Shown here piece after piece: positions 23,727 through 32,478 of a stretch of DNA of 38,075 nt. This DNA is from Bradyrhizobium sp. YR681 (lineage in GTDB: Bacteria; Pseudomonadota; Alphaproteobacteria; Rhizobiales; Xanthobacteraceae). The stretch is taken from positions 1-38,075 of the forward strand of contig NZ_AKIY01000296.1 in NCBI RefSeq assembly GCF_000282615.1. The letters run 5' to 3'. Made by a program: the position numbers and the translations under genes. The notes beneath the pieces were generated by a model, which was not told the DNA's origin, made no database searches, and saw only the letters and a list, made by a program, of their open reading frames with translations. How positions within the stretch are numbered: position 1 is the stretch's first letter; the number at the start of each line of letters is the position of its first letter.

Positions 23727-24416
23727 CTACCGATGCCCGAAGATCGCGCTTCCCACGCGCACATGGGTGGCGCCGAGCATGATGGCGGTGGCGAAATCCG
23801 CGCTCATGCCCATCGAGAGATTCTTCAAGCCGTTGCGCGCGGCGATCTTGGCGGTGAGAGCAAAATGCGCGGCCGGGGGCTCGTCCACCGGCGGGATGCA
23901 CATCAGCCCCGAAATGGTCAGCCCGTAGGTGTCGCGGCAGCTCGCAAGGAAGGCATCGGCCTCGCCGGGGGCGATGCCGGCCTTCTGCGGCTCCTCGCCG
24001 GTGTTGATCTGCACGAACAGTTGCGGGTGCTTTTTCTGGGATTCGATTTCCTTGGCTAACGCCTGGCAAATGCTCGGGCGGTCGACCGAATGAATGGCGT
24101 CGAACAGCGCAACGGCCTCTTTGGCCTTGTTCGATTGCAGCGGTCCGATCAGATGCAGCGCGATGTCGGGGTAAACGGATGTTAACGCCGGCCACTTGCC
24201 TTTGGCCTCCTGCACGCGATTTTCGCCGAATACGCGCTGTCCAGCGGCGATGACCGGGGTAATTGCATCGGCGTCGAAAGTCTTGGACACCGCGATCAGC
24301 GTGACGGAGGCCCGATCACGCCGCGCTTCCTTGCAGGCGCGTGCGATTTCGGCCTCGACCGCGGCGAGCGCATTTGGTGAATGGCCGGTTACCGGCGCGG
24401 CATTGGTGTCTGTCAT
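23727..24416 (-). CDS. YggS-family PLP-homeostasis protein
   Basis: 229 residues from the ATG at 24416; an upstream start at 24470 adds 18 residues of unlikely sequence. The alanine-racemase N-terminal barrel shows VTLIAVSKTF with the PLP lysine Lys45, FGENRVQEAKGKWP, LHLIGPLQSNKAKEA, HSVDRPSI, VQINTGEEPQKAGI, GLMCIPP, LSMGMSADFATAI and VRVGSAIFG, essentially the full family pattern. YggS/PROSC proteins bind pyridoxal phosphate and maintain its free pool rather than catalysing racemisation. The gene is divergent from a diguanylate cyclase gene across 108 bases. Confidence 0.95.
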   Translation of the reverse strand: MTDTNAAPVTGHSPNALAAVEAEIARACKEARRDRASVTLIAVSKTFDADAITPVIAAGQRVFGENRVQEAKGKWPALTSVYPDIALHLIGPLQSNKAKEAVALFDAIHSVDRPSICQALAKEIESQKKHPQLFVQINTGEEPQKAGIAPGEADAFLASCRDTYGLTISGLMCIPPVDEPPAAHFALTAKIAARNGLKNLSMGMSADFATAIMLGATHVRVGSAIFGHR

Positions 24417-24524
24417 GACGTCGATTGTTTTCGTTCGTAACCGGGGTAAGTCCAATTTTACCGAGTTCAAGAAAGAGTTTTTGAACCCTTCGCTTTACCT
24501 TGGCCCGTGGGGTGGGCAGCGAAG

Positions 24525-26222
24525 ATGGCAAAAATCAGTTTCAACCGCAAACGAGCGAAACTCAAGCGGGTTCTCGGAATCCGGGCGCGGCTTGCGTTGC
24601 TCGCGGTGATTCTGGTTGCGCCCTTGATGCTCGAGCGTATCCGTTCGCTCGAAGAGACCCGCACGAGCCAGATCGCGCAGGCCGCGGCCGAGTTCAACAC
24701 CGTCGCCAGGCACAGCGCCGACGCACAGCGCGAGGTGATCTCGTCGGTCGAGACCATCCTGAAATCGGAAGCCTTCATCCGTGCCTCCGTCGGCGGCATC
24801 AGCAAGAGCTGCGACGTGCTGCGCGCGAGCCTGCCGTCGAACCTGCCATGGATCCGCACGCTCTTGATCGCCGGTCAGGACGGACGCATCCAGTGCGCCA
24901 CCAACAATATGTATGTCGGCCTCGACCTCAGTGACCGGCCTTACTTCCAGCAGGCCCAGGAAACCGGCCGCTTCGTGCTGAGCGATTTCATCCTGTCGCG
25001 GCCCGTGCAGTCGCCGACCGTCATGGCGGTCTATCCGGTCTCCGCGTTCAGCGGCGTATCCGACGCCGTGGTGCTCGCCACCGTCAACCTCGACTGGATG
25101 TCGAAGGTGATGAGCAATCTCGGCGGCCGCGCCGGCATCACGGCCGTCCTGGTCGACAGCGCCGGCACCGTGCTGGCGGCGCCGGCCGACCAGCACAGTG
25201 CGGTTGGCCGTCCGCTCGACAACATGCCGCTGATGTCGGCGATCGCCGACAGGGCGCTGCGATCGGACCAGGACGAGGGCTCGCTGTCTTTCCTTGCCGC
25301 CGACGGCTCTCGCCGCGCGGTCAGCTATATCCGCATCGCCGGCACCAATGCCCGTTTGATCGCCAGCATCGACGAGGACAAGGTGTCCGCCGCGGTGAAC
25401 CGCGACATCCGCACCGCTTATCTCCAGCTCGCTTTCGTCGTGCTGTTCGTCCTGCTCGGCGCGCTCATCGCCGCCGAGAAGCTCGTGATCAAGCCGATCG
25501 AGATGCTGGCCGACATGGCCAAGCGCCTCGGCGAGGGCGACCTGTCGGCGCGCGCCGCGCGCAACCGGCTGCCGGCCGAATTCGTGCCGCTGGCCCGCGC
25601 GTTCAATGCCATGGCCGCGCAGCTCAGCCAGCGCGAGCGCGAGCTGATCGCGAGCAACGACCGCCTGACCGTGATGGCCTCGATCGACATGCTGTCGGGC
25701 CTCGCCAACCGCCGCGGCTTCCAGAGCCGGCTCGATTTCGAATGGATGCGCGCGCAGCAATATGGCAGCGACCTTGCGCTGCTGATGATCGACGTCGATC
25801 ACTTCAAGCTGTTCAACGACACCTATGGCCACCTCGAAGGCGACTCCTGCCTGACCCGGCTCGGCGAGTCGCTATCGGGCATCGCCGCCGACACGATGGG
25901 CTTTGCGGCGCGTTATGGCGGCGAGGAATTCTGCCTGCTGCTGCCGAACACGGATGTGAATCGCGCCGTCGAGATCGGCGAACTGGTGCGCGCGGCCGTG
26001 CTCAAGCTCTGCCTGCCGCACATCACCTCCGCCCACATGATCGTCACCGTCTCGATCGGCGTTGCCGCGACGCGGCCCAATGAGGCCTTGCGTCCCGGCG
26101 ATCTGATCGAAGCGGCCGACGCCGCGCTCTATGCCGCAAAACACCGTGGCCGCAACAATGTCATGGAGCACGGCATCCAGGTCATCGAGAACGGCAGGAC
26201 CGATATGATGATGGCGGGCTAG
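24525..26222 (+). CDS. membrane diguanylate cyclase (Cache-HAMP-GGDEF)
   Basis: 565 residues from the ATG at 24525; a GTG at 24507 is rejected. A first membrane helix (about 20-36) is followed by a periplasmic double-Cache sensor (about 40-295, with YVGLDLSDRPYFQQA and ATVNLDWMSKVM), a second helix (300-318), HAMP (about 320-372) and a C-terminal GGDEF domain. The active-site loop RYGGEEF has GGEEF at 465-469, and the metal/substrate residues in LLMIDVDHFKLFNDTYGH are intact, so cyclic-di-GMP synthesis is expected. The RxxD inhibitory site normally eight residues upstream is absent (ADTMGFAARYGG), suggesting no product inhibition. The signal sensed is unknown, probably a small amino acid or organic acid. 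Confidence 0.93.
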   Translation: MAKISFNRKRAKLKRVLGIRARLALLAVILVAPLMLERIRSLEETRTSQIAQAAAEFNTVARHSADAQREVISSVETILKSEAFIRASVGGISKSCDVLRASLPSNLPWIRTLLIAGQDGRIQCATNNMYVGLDLSDRPYFQQAQETGRFVLSDFILSRPVQSPTVMAVYPVSAFSGVSDAVVLATVNLDWMSKVMSNLGGRAGITAVLVDSAGTVLAAPADQHSAVGRPLDNMPLMSAIADRALRSDQDEGSLSFLAADGSRRAVSYIRIAGTNARLIASIDEDKVSAAVNRDIRTAYLQLAFVVLFVLLGALIAAEKLVIKPIEMLADMAKRLGEGDLSARAARNRLPAEFVPLARAFNAMAAQLSQRERELIASNDRLTVMASIDMLSGLANRRGFQSRLDFEWMRAQQYGSDLALLMIDVDHFKLFNDTYGHLEGDSCLTRLGESLSGIAADTMGFAARYGGEEFCLLLPNTDVNRAVEIGELVRAAVLKLCLPHITSAHMIVTVSIGVAATRPNEALRPGDLIEAADAALYAAKHRGRNNVMEHGIQVIENGRTDMMMAG

Positions 26223-26911
26223 TATCGCCCGGCGGCCGCGGCCAGGCCGGATTCGACGAAACCTGCATTGGTCTCGACATAAGCCATGCGAAAATCGTCC
26301 GGCGATTTCGCAAAGTGCCGGCAGCCGGCCGCCTTGAGCTCGTCTTCGGAGCCGTAACCCCACAGCGCACCCACCGGCAATACGCCGTTGCCGATTGCTC
26401 CGACGACGTCATAGGAGCGGTCGCCGACCATCACCGCCGCGCGGCTGTCGGCATGCGCGGCTGCGAGGGCACGGGCGACGAGATCGGTCTTGGTATCGGT
26501 CTCGGCGAGGCCCGCGCCGATAACACCAGCGACATAACGATCGAGCTTCAGAAAGCTCACCACCTCGATCGCCTGGTTTTGCGGCTTGGAGGTCACCACC
26601 CAGATGACCGAACCGCGCTTGCGGATGCTGCGCAGCAGATCAATTACCCCCGGATACAATTCGTTGGCGACAATCCCGGTCCGCTCGAAAAGGGCCCGGA
26701 AGGCCGCCATGCCGCGGTCGATTTCGTCCTGGCTCACGTCAGGGCGCATCGCGCGAAACACCTGGGGCAGCGGCGTTCCGAGAAACAATTTGAGCTGCGC
26801 GTCGGAGACGGAATGAACGCCGATCGCCTCCAGGCCGCACCGAAACGCGGGATAGAGCCCCGCCCGCGAATCGGTCAGGGTTCCATCGAGGTCGAAGAAA
26901 TAGGCCTGCAT
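26219..26911 (-). CDS. HAD-family phosphatase (phosphoglycolate phosphatase-like)
   Basis: 230 residues from the ATG at 26911, chosen because TTAGGGCG precedes it and the protein then begins at the catalytic strand; upstream starts at 26929 (ATG) and 26989 (TTG) are possible. HAD motifs: I YFFDLDGTLTDS, II VIWVVTSKPQN, III Lys in ETDTKTDLVARAL, IV VMVGDRSYDVVGA. A helical cap lies between motifs I and II. Relatives hydrolyse 2-phosphoglycolate or other small phosphomonoesters. Its stop codon overlaps the diguanylate cyclase stop on the other strand (sharing 26220-26221). Substrate not determined. Confidence 0.87.
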   Translation of the reverse strand: MQAYFFDLDGTLTDSRAGLYPAFRCGLEAIGVHSVSDAQLKLFLGTPLPQVFRAMRPDVSQDEIDRGMAAFRALFERTGIVANELYPGVIDLLRSIRKRGSVIWVVTSKPQNQAIEVVSFLKLDRYVAGVIGAGLAETDTKTDLVARALAAAHADSRAAVMVGDRSYDVVGAIGNGVLPVGALWGYGSEDELKAAGCRHFAKSPDDFRMAYVETNAGFVESGLAAAAGRY

Positions 26912-26985
26912 CGCCCTAATATAGGCCATCGGGCGCCGATCCGAAACCGGCCTGTTCGCCGGCGGCTTGGCGAGCTGTTGATGGC

Positions 26986-27705
26986 TCAATCATCGTCCTC
27001 GTCCCCGTCCTCCTGTTGCGTCAGCACCGCCGTCAGCAGGCTCGCCATCTTGGCGACGTGCCGCTCGTAGTTCTTGCGGGCAGCCCCCAGCAGCCACAGG
27101 CTGATCAGGACGTAGACGGCGATCACCACGACCAGGCGTCCGAAGCCGCCGCCGGAATCGAAGGCGCCGTTGAGAAAGGCCGACACGACGAGCGCGACGA
27201 ACACGGCAAAGAACGAAATCAGGAGATTGAGCTGAAACTCCAGATGGTACCAGTACTGCTCACGGACATAGGCGAGCTTCTCGGGGCCGATCCGCTCCAC
27301 GAGTATGATTTCGGGATCGGTGAACTGGTCAAAACTCTGCTTCAACGCATCGCCGTTCAGCCCGAGCGCTGCCCAGCTCTTGTCGCGCAGCATTTGCGAG
27401 AGTGTCGCGTGCAACGTGAACAGCTCGCCGTTGCTTTTCCTGAACGGCGTGCGCACCAGCCAGTCGTTCAGCCCCATGAAGACGACGATGTTGGACAGCA
27501 GGCCGACGAAGATCGAGGCCGGAAACGCGATGATCAGCAGCGTCGAGGCCTGCTCCTTGTTGCCGAGGATCTTCACGACGTAGGAGTCATAGCCCCAATA
27601 TTGCGCAATATCGGCTTCGACGATCGCAAACGCGCTCAGCCAGACCAGGCCCGGAAGGAAGGTCTTGATCAGGCTTCCGAAGGTGACGGCACCGAAAATA
27701 TTCAT
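26986..27705 (-). CDS. unrecognised four-helix membrane protein
   Basis: 239 residues from the ATG at 27705; an in-frame ATG at 27780 would add 25 polar residues. I do not recognise a family. Four hydrophobic helices are visible: about residues 10-30 (LIKTFLPGLVWLSAFAIVEA), 52-76 (LLIIAFPASIFVGLLSNIVVFMG), 165-187 (LNLLISFFAVFVALVVSAFL) and 195-216. Between helices 2 and 3 lies a soluble segment of about 90 residues containing FDQFTDPEIILVERIGPEKLAYVREQYWYHLEF. The C-terminus ends in a strongly acidic tail (QEDGDEDDD). It sits before the HAD gene with only 74 bases between, so the two may be one unit. Confidence 0.7.
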   Translation of the reverse strand: MNIFGAVTFGSLIKTFLPGLVWLSAFAIVEADIAQYWGYDSYVVKILGNKEQASTLLIIAFPASIFVGLLSNIVVFMGLNDWLVRTPFRKSNGELFTLHATLSQMLRDKSWAALGLNGDALKQSFDQFTDPEIILVERIGPEKLAYVREQYWYHLEFQLNLLISFFAVFVALVVSAFLNGAFDSGGGFGRLVVVIAVYVLISLWLLGAARKNYERHVAKMASLLTAVLTQQEDGDEDDD

Positions 27706-27962
27706 GGCGCGGCTCGCGGATTCCGGGGTCGGCGCCTTGCAACCTAAGGTGAAATGATTCGGATGTGAATGCCTGGACATGCTGCCGCGCCGGCGGCCGG
27801 CCGCGACGTGACGATCGGACGGCTGTCGCCACCCATCTCAGGTTCGGCGGGCGGCCTTTGAGCCCACCGCCCACCGGCATCCAACCCGTTGACCCCACGG
27901 CTGCTTTTGTGGCCTAGTCCGGCCTCTTCAGACGGCCGAACCCACGAAAACCCAACGATTCC

Positions 27963-30587
27963 ATGACCTCCGAACGTTATAACGCCCGCGATTCCGAACC
28001 GCGTTGGCAGGCTGCCTGGGACCAGCAGGCGATCTTCGTCTCCAGGAACGACGATTCGCGGCCGAAATACTATGTGCTCGAGATGTTCCCCTATCCGTCC
28101 GGGCGCATCCATATCGGCCATGTCCGCAACTATACGCTCGGCGACGTGCTGGCCCGCTTCATGCGCGCCAAGGGGTTCAACGTGCTGCACCCGATGGGCT
28201 GGGATGCGTTCGGCCTGCCGGCCGAGAACGCCGCCATCGAGCGCAAGGTCGCCCCGAAGGCCTGGACCTACGACAACATCGCCGCGATGAAGAAGCAGCT
28301 CCGCTCGATCGGGCTGTCGCTGGACTGGTCGCGCGAGTTCGCGACCTGCGACCCCAGCTACTACAAGCATCAGCAGAAGATGTTTCTGGACATGCTCGCC
28401 GCGGGCCTGGCCGAACGCGAAAAGCGCAAGCTGAACTGGGATCCGGTCGACATGACCGTGCTCGCCAACGAGCAGGTGATCGACGGCCGCGGCTGGCGTT
28501 CCGGCGCCGTCGTCGAACAGCGCGAAATGAGCCAGTGGGTCTTCAAGATCACGAAGTACTCGCAGGAGCTGCTGTCGGCGCTTGATGGGCTCGACCGCTG
28601 GCCCGACAAGGTGCGCCTGATGCAGCGCAACTGGATCGGCCGCTCCGAGGGACTCCTGGTCCGCTTCGCGCTGGATGCGGCGACCACGCCCGCCGGCGAG
28701 AGCGAGCTGAAGATCTTCACGACGCGCCCGGACACGCTGTTCGGCGCGAAGTTCATGGCGATCTCGTCGGATCATCCGCTGGCGCAGGCGGCTGCCGCCA
28801 AGAACCCTGAGCTTGCGGAGTTCATCGCCGACATCAAGAAGATCGGTACTGCGCAGTCGATCATCGACACCGCCGAGAAGCAGGGTTTCGACACCGGCAT
28901 CCGCGCCGTCCATCCGTTCGACCCGAGCTGGAAACTGCCGGTCTATGTCGCCAATTTCGTGCTGATGGAATACGGCACCGGCGCGATCTTCGGCTGCCCC
29001 GCGCATGATCAGCGCGACCTCGACTTCGTGAACAAGTACAGCCTGGGTGTCACGCCGGTGGTGTGCCCCGAGGGCCAGGACCCGAAATCGTTCGTCATCA
29101 CCGACACCGCCTATGACGGTGACGGCCGCATGATCAATTCGCGCTTCCTCGACGGCATGACCATCGAGCAGGCCAAGGACGAAGTCGCAAAACGCCTGGA
29201 AAGCGAGCTGCGCGGCAATGCGCCGGTCGGCGAGCGCCAGGTCAATTTCCGCCTGCGTGACTGGGGCATTTCACGCCAGCGCTATTGGGGCTGCCCGATT
29301 CCGGTGATCCATTGTCCGAAGTGCGACGTGGTGCCGGTGCCGGACGACCAGTTGCCGGTCGTGCTGCCGGAGGATGTCAGCTTCGACAAGCCGGGCAACG
29401 CGCTCGACCATCACCCGACCTGGAAGCACGTCACCTGCCCCAAATGCGGCGGCAAGGCGCAGCGCGAAACCGACACCATGGACACCTTCGTGGATTCGTC
29501 CTGGTATTTTGCGCGCTTTACCGATCCCTGGAACGAGACCGCGCCGACGACGCCTGCGGTCGCCAACCGGATGCTGCCGGTCGATCAATATATCGGCGGC
29601 GTCGAGCACGCGATCCTGCATCTGCTCTACAGTCGCTTCTTCACCCGCGCCATGAAGGCGACCGGGCATGTCGCGCTGGACGAGCCGTTCGCCGGCATGT
29701 TCACGCAGGGCATGGTGGTGCACGAGACCTACCAGAAGGCCGACGGCAGCTGGGTGCAGCCGGCCGAAGTGAAGATCGAGGTCGGCGGCAACGGCCGCCG
29801 CGCCACGCTGCTCTCGACCGGTGAGGACGTCACGATCGGTCCGATCGAGAAGATGTCGAAGTCGAAGAAGAACACGGTCGACCCCGACGACATCATCGCG
29901 ACCTACGGCGCCGACGTCGCCCGCTGGTTCATGCTGTCGGACTCCCCGCCCGACCGCGACGTGATCTGGAGCGACGAGCGTGTCCAGGGCGCCTCGCGCT
30001 TCGTGCAGCGGCTGTGGCGGCTGGTGAACGACTCGGTGGAACTCGGCAAGGCTGCCCCCGCGACCCGGCCGGCCTCATTCGGCGAGGATGCGACCGCCTT
30101 GCGCAAGGCCGCCCACGGCGCGCTGGACAAGGTCACGACCGGCGTCGAGCGGCTGCACTTCAACGTCTGCCTCGCCCATATCCGCGAATTCACCAATGCG
30201 TTTTCGGAGGTGCTCCAGCGCCCCGGCCAGCCGGGCCCCGACCTGGCCTGGGCGATCCGGGAGGCCAGCCAGATCCTGGTCCAGCTGTTCTCGCCGATGA
30301 TGCCGCACCTGGCCGAGGAGTGCTGGCAGGTTCTGGGGCATTCCGGGCTGGTTTCGGAGGCCGATTGGCCCCAAATCGAACGCGATTTGCTGGTTGAAGA
30401 CAGCGTGACCCTGGTGGTCCAGGTCAACGGCAAGAAGCGGGGTGAGGTCACAGTTGCAACAGCGGCCCAGAATCCGGAAATCGAGGCTGCCGTTTTGGCC
30501 CTCGATGCGGTAAAACTGGCCCTGGACGGCAAGCCCGTCCGCAAGGTGATTATCGTCCCCAAGAGGATCGTGAATGTTGTCGGCTAG
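27963..30587 (+). CDS. leuS: leucyl-tRNA synthetase
   Basis: 874 residues, the normal bacterial LeuRS length. The class I HIGH motif is PYPSGRIHIGHVRNYTLGD (HIGH at 50-53) and KMSKS is at 630-634 (EKMSKSKKNTVDPDD). The CP1 editing domain is present (TTRPDTLFGAKFMAISSDHPLA and the GTGAIFGCPAHDQRDLDF aspartate region). A zinc-ribbon-like CPKCDVVPVPDDQLPV/CPKCGGKAQRETDTMD and the leucine-specific domain follow, then the anticodon-binding helices and C-terminal domain (VVQVNGKKRGEV). It charges tRNA-Leu and edits misactivated residues. It overlaps lptE by 14 bases, so leuS-lptE-holA is an operon. Confidence 0.98.
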   Translation: MTSERYNARDSEPRWQAAWDQQAIFVSRNDDSRPKYYVLEMFPYPSGRIHIGHVRNYTLGDVLARFMRAKGFNVLHPMGWDAFGLPAENAAIERKVAPKAWTYDNIAAMKKQLRSIGLSLDWSREFATCDPSYYKHQQKMFLDMLAAGLAEREKRKLNWDPVDMTVLANEQVIDGRGWRSGAVVEQREMSQWVFKITKYSQELLSALDGLDRWPDKVRLMQRNWIGRSEGLLVRFALDAATTPAGESELKIFTTRPDTLFGAKFMAISSDHPLAQAAAAKNPELAEFIADIKKIGTAQSIIDTAEKQGFDTGIRAVHPFDPSWKLPVYVANFVLMEYGTGAIFGCPAHDQRDLDFVNKYSLGVTPVVCPEGQDPKSFVITDTAYDGDGRMINSRFLDGMTIEQAKDEVAKRLESELRGNAPVGERQVNFRLRDWGISRQRYWGCPIPVIHCPKCDVVPVPDDQLPVVLPEDVSFDKPGNALDHHPTWKHVTCPKCGGKAQRETDTMDTFVDSSWYFARFTDPWNETAPTTPAVANRMLPVDQYIGGVEHAILHLLYSRFFTRAMKATGHVALDEPFAGMFTQGMVVHETYQKADGSWVQPAEVKIEVGGNGRRATLLSTGEDVTIGPIEKMSKSKKNTVDPDDIIATYGADVARWFMLSDSPPDRDVIWSDERVQGASRFVQRLWRLVNDSVELGKAAPATRPASFGEDATALRKAAHGALDKVTTGVERLHFNVCLAHIREFTNAFSEVLQRPGQPGPDLAWAIREASQILVQLFSPMMPHLAEECWQVLGHSGLVSEADWPQIERDLLVEDSVTLVVQVNGKKRGEVTVATAAQNPEIEAAVLALDAVKLALDGKPVRKVIIVPKRIVNVVG

Positions 30588-31125
30588 GATCCGCATCGCA
30601 GCCCGCCTGCTGGCAGTCGCCGCTCTGGCGGCGCTGACGGCCGGCTGCTTCCAGCCGATGTATGCCGAGCGTACCGACGGCACCCCGGGCCTGCGCGAGA
30701 AGCTGATGGGGGTCGAGCTGCCCCCGATCAACAAGGCGAACGCCTCCCGCGAGGCCCGCGTCGGCGTCGAGGTCCGCAACGCCCTCGCCTTCAAGCTCTA
30801 CGGCACGGCGACGGGGATGCCGCCGACCCACCGGCTCGATATCCGCTTCTCGTCCAGCCGCTCGTCCCTGATCGTGGATGCCAATACCGGCCTGCCGAGC
30901 AGCGAGAATTACGGCATCGACTGCCAGTACAATCTGATCGAGGTCGCCAGCGGCAAATCGGTGATGACCGGCACGACGTTCTCGCGCGTGTCCTATGACA
31001 TGCCCGGCTCCTATCAGCGCTTCTCCCGCAACCGCGCGGTGCGCGATGCCGAGGATCGCGCCGCCAACGAGATCGCCGAGAACATCAATACCCGGCTCGC
31101 CTCGTTCTTCACCGCGGGCAGCTAG
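30574..31125 (+). CDS. lptE: LPS-assembly lipoprotein LptE
   Basis: 183 residues. A short lipoprotein signal ends in LTAGC with acylated Cys25, followed by FQPMYAE, the usual start of alphaproteobacterial LptE. The remainder (VGVEVRNALAFKLYG, RLDIRFSSSRSSLIVDANTGLPSSENYGIDCQYNLIEVASGKSVMTGTTFSRVSYDMPGSYQRFSRNRAVRDAEDRAANEIAENI) follows the family pattern. LptE plugs the LptD barrel in the outer membrane and delivers lipopolysaccharide to the surface. The ATG lies within the last codons of leuS with AGAGGATC as ribosome site, so translation is coupled, and holA follows 29 bases on. The leuS-lptE-holA order supports the call. Confidence 0.9.
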   Translation: MLSARIRIAARLLAVAALAALTAGCFQPMYAERTDGTPGLREKLMGVELPPINKANASREARVGVEVRNALAFKLYGTATGMPPTHRLDIRFSSSRSSLIVDANTGLPSSENYGIDCQYNLIEVASGKSVMTGTTFSRVSYDMPGSYQRFSRNRAVRDAEDRAANEIAENINTRLASFFTAGS

Positions 31126-31154
31126 GGTTGCTTCCTGTCATGACGATCTAGGTC

Positions 31155-32183
31155 ATGGTCGCGCTGCGCGGAAAAGAGATCGACGCCTTCCTCGCCCGCC
31201 CCGATGCGGGCCGGCCCATCATCCTGCTCTACGGTCCCGATGCCGGCCTCGTCCGCGAACGCGCGGATGCGCTGATCGCCTCCGGCGTCGACGATCCCAA
31301 TGATCCCTTCTCGCTGGTCAAGCTCGACGGCGACGAGCTCTCGGCCGAGCCGTCGCGCCTCGTCGACGAGGCCATGACGGTGCCCCTGTTCGGCGGCCGT
31401 CGCGCCATCCGCATCCGAGCCGGCTCGCGCAGCTTCGCCAGCGGCGTCGAAACGCTGGCCGAGATGAATGTCAGGGATTGCCGCATCGTGATCGAGGCCG
31501 GCGAGCTGCGCCCGGAATCGCCGCTGCGCAAGGCCTGCGAGAAGGCCAAGACCGCCGTCGCGATCGGCTGCTATCCCGACACCGAGCGCGATCTGGCCAA
31601 GCTGATGGACGACGAGCTGCGCATCGCAAACTTGCGCATCGCGCAGGATGCCCGCGCTGCGCTGATGTCCTTCCTCGGTGGCGACCGCCAGGCCTCGCGC
31701 AACGAGCTGCGCAAGCTAACGCTCTATGCGCATGGCAAGGGCGAGATCACGCTGGACGACGTCATGTCCGTGGTCGCCGATGCATCGGAGCTGAAACTCG
31801 ATCCGATCGTCGACGGCGCCTTCGCCGGCCGGCCCGATATCGTCGAGACGGAATTTGCGAAAGCCATGATCGCCGGGACCTATCCCGGCGTGATCATCTC
31901 CGCCGCACAGCGCCAGGCCGCATGGCTGCACAAATCGGCGCTGGCGATCGCCGACGGTCAGCCTGCCTCCGCCGTGCTCGAGGGCGGCTATCCACGCCTG
32001 CATTTTTCACGAAAGCCGATGGTCGAAACCGCGCTGCGCAATTTCAGCGTGGCGCGGCTCGCCGCCATCATCGAGCAGCTCGCCACCGCCGCGCTCGACA
32101 CCCGCAAGCAATCCACCCTCGCCGCCGCCATCGCCCAGCGCACGCTGATGGCGATCGCCGCGAATGCGAAGCGGCGGGGATAA
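31155..32183 (+). CDS. holA: DNA polymerase III delta subunit
   Basis: 342 residues, the usual HolA length. The N-terminal RecA-like region has IILLYGPDAGLVRERADALI and a long central part with DELSAEPSRLVDEAMTVPLFGGRRAIRIR, followed by SFLGGDRQASRNELRKLTLYAHGKGEITLDDVMSVV, typical of clamp-loader delta. The C-terminal helical domain holds RQAAWLHKSALAI. Delta opens the beta clamp within the DnaX clamp-loader complex and has no functional P-loop. It is last in the leuS operon; two inverted-repeat elements separate it from the convergent parB. Confidence 0.95.
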   Translation: MVALRGKEIDAFLARPDAGRPIILLYGPDAGLVRERADALIASGVDDPNDPFSLVKLDGDELSAEPSRLVDEAMTVPLFGGRRAIRIRAGSRSFASGVETLAEMNVRDCRIVIEAGELRPESPLRKACEKAKTAVAIGCYPDTERDLAKLMDDELRIANLRIAQDARAALMSFLGGDRQASRNELRKLTLYAHGKGEITLDDVMSVVADASELKLDPIVDGAFAGRPDIVETEFAKAMIAGTYPGVIISAAQRQAAWLHKSALAIADGQPASAVLEGGYPRLHFSRKPMVETALRNFSVARLAAIIEQLATAALDTRKQSTLAAAIAQRTLMAIAANAKRRG

Positions 32184-32198
32184 GCCCCGTTCTCTCCA

Positions 32199-32285
32199 CG
32201 TCATTGCGAGGAGCGCAAGCGACGAAGCAATCCAGAGTCTCTCCGCGGAAAGATCCTGGATTGCTTCGCTGCGCTCGCAATGACG
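32199..32285. repeat. family C inverted repeat, copy 1 (holA-parB gap)
   Basis: An 87-base element bounded by CGTCATTGCGAG and its complement, with inner arms around gaagcaatccag / ctggattgcttc and a ccgcgg-containing centre. It starts 15 bases after the holA stop. A second copy is at 37277-37364 among the parS sites. The arms pair almost fully, allowing a long hairpin. Confidence 0.9.
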
Positions 32286-32336
32286 ATGTGGAGACAGATG
32301 CGCTTACAACGACGGACGAGGAGGCAAATCCGTCAG

Positions 32337-32454
32337 CCTGAGGTGCTCGCCGTGCGGCGCAACGCGGCGCGCGGGGAGCCTCGAAGGATGAACGGCCCCC
32401 GATGCGGCCGGGCCGTCGCCCTCCGAGGGCCGCTGAAGAAGCGGCCACCTCAGG
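32337..32454. repeat. family D inverted repeat (holA-parB gap)
   Basis: CCTGAGGTG (32337-32345) and CACCTCAGG (32446-32454) bound a GC-rich region of 118 bases with an internal gagcctcgaaggatga motif and GCGGCC arms. From memory, such 'CCTGAGG' elements are common in Bradyrhizobiaceae intergenic DNA. It lies just before the parB 3' end and follows the family C element directly. Confidence 0.65.
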
Positions 32455-32478
32455 GTGACGGAGAGAGAGTTGATTCGT

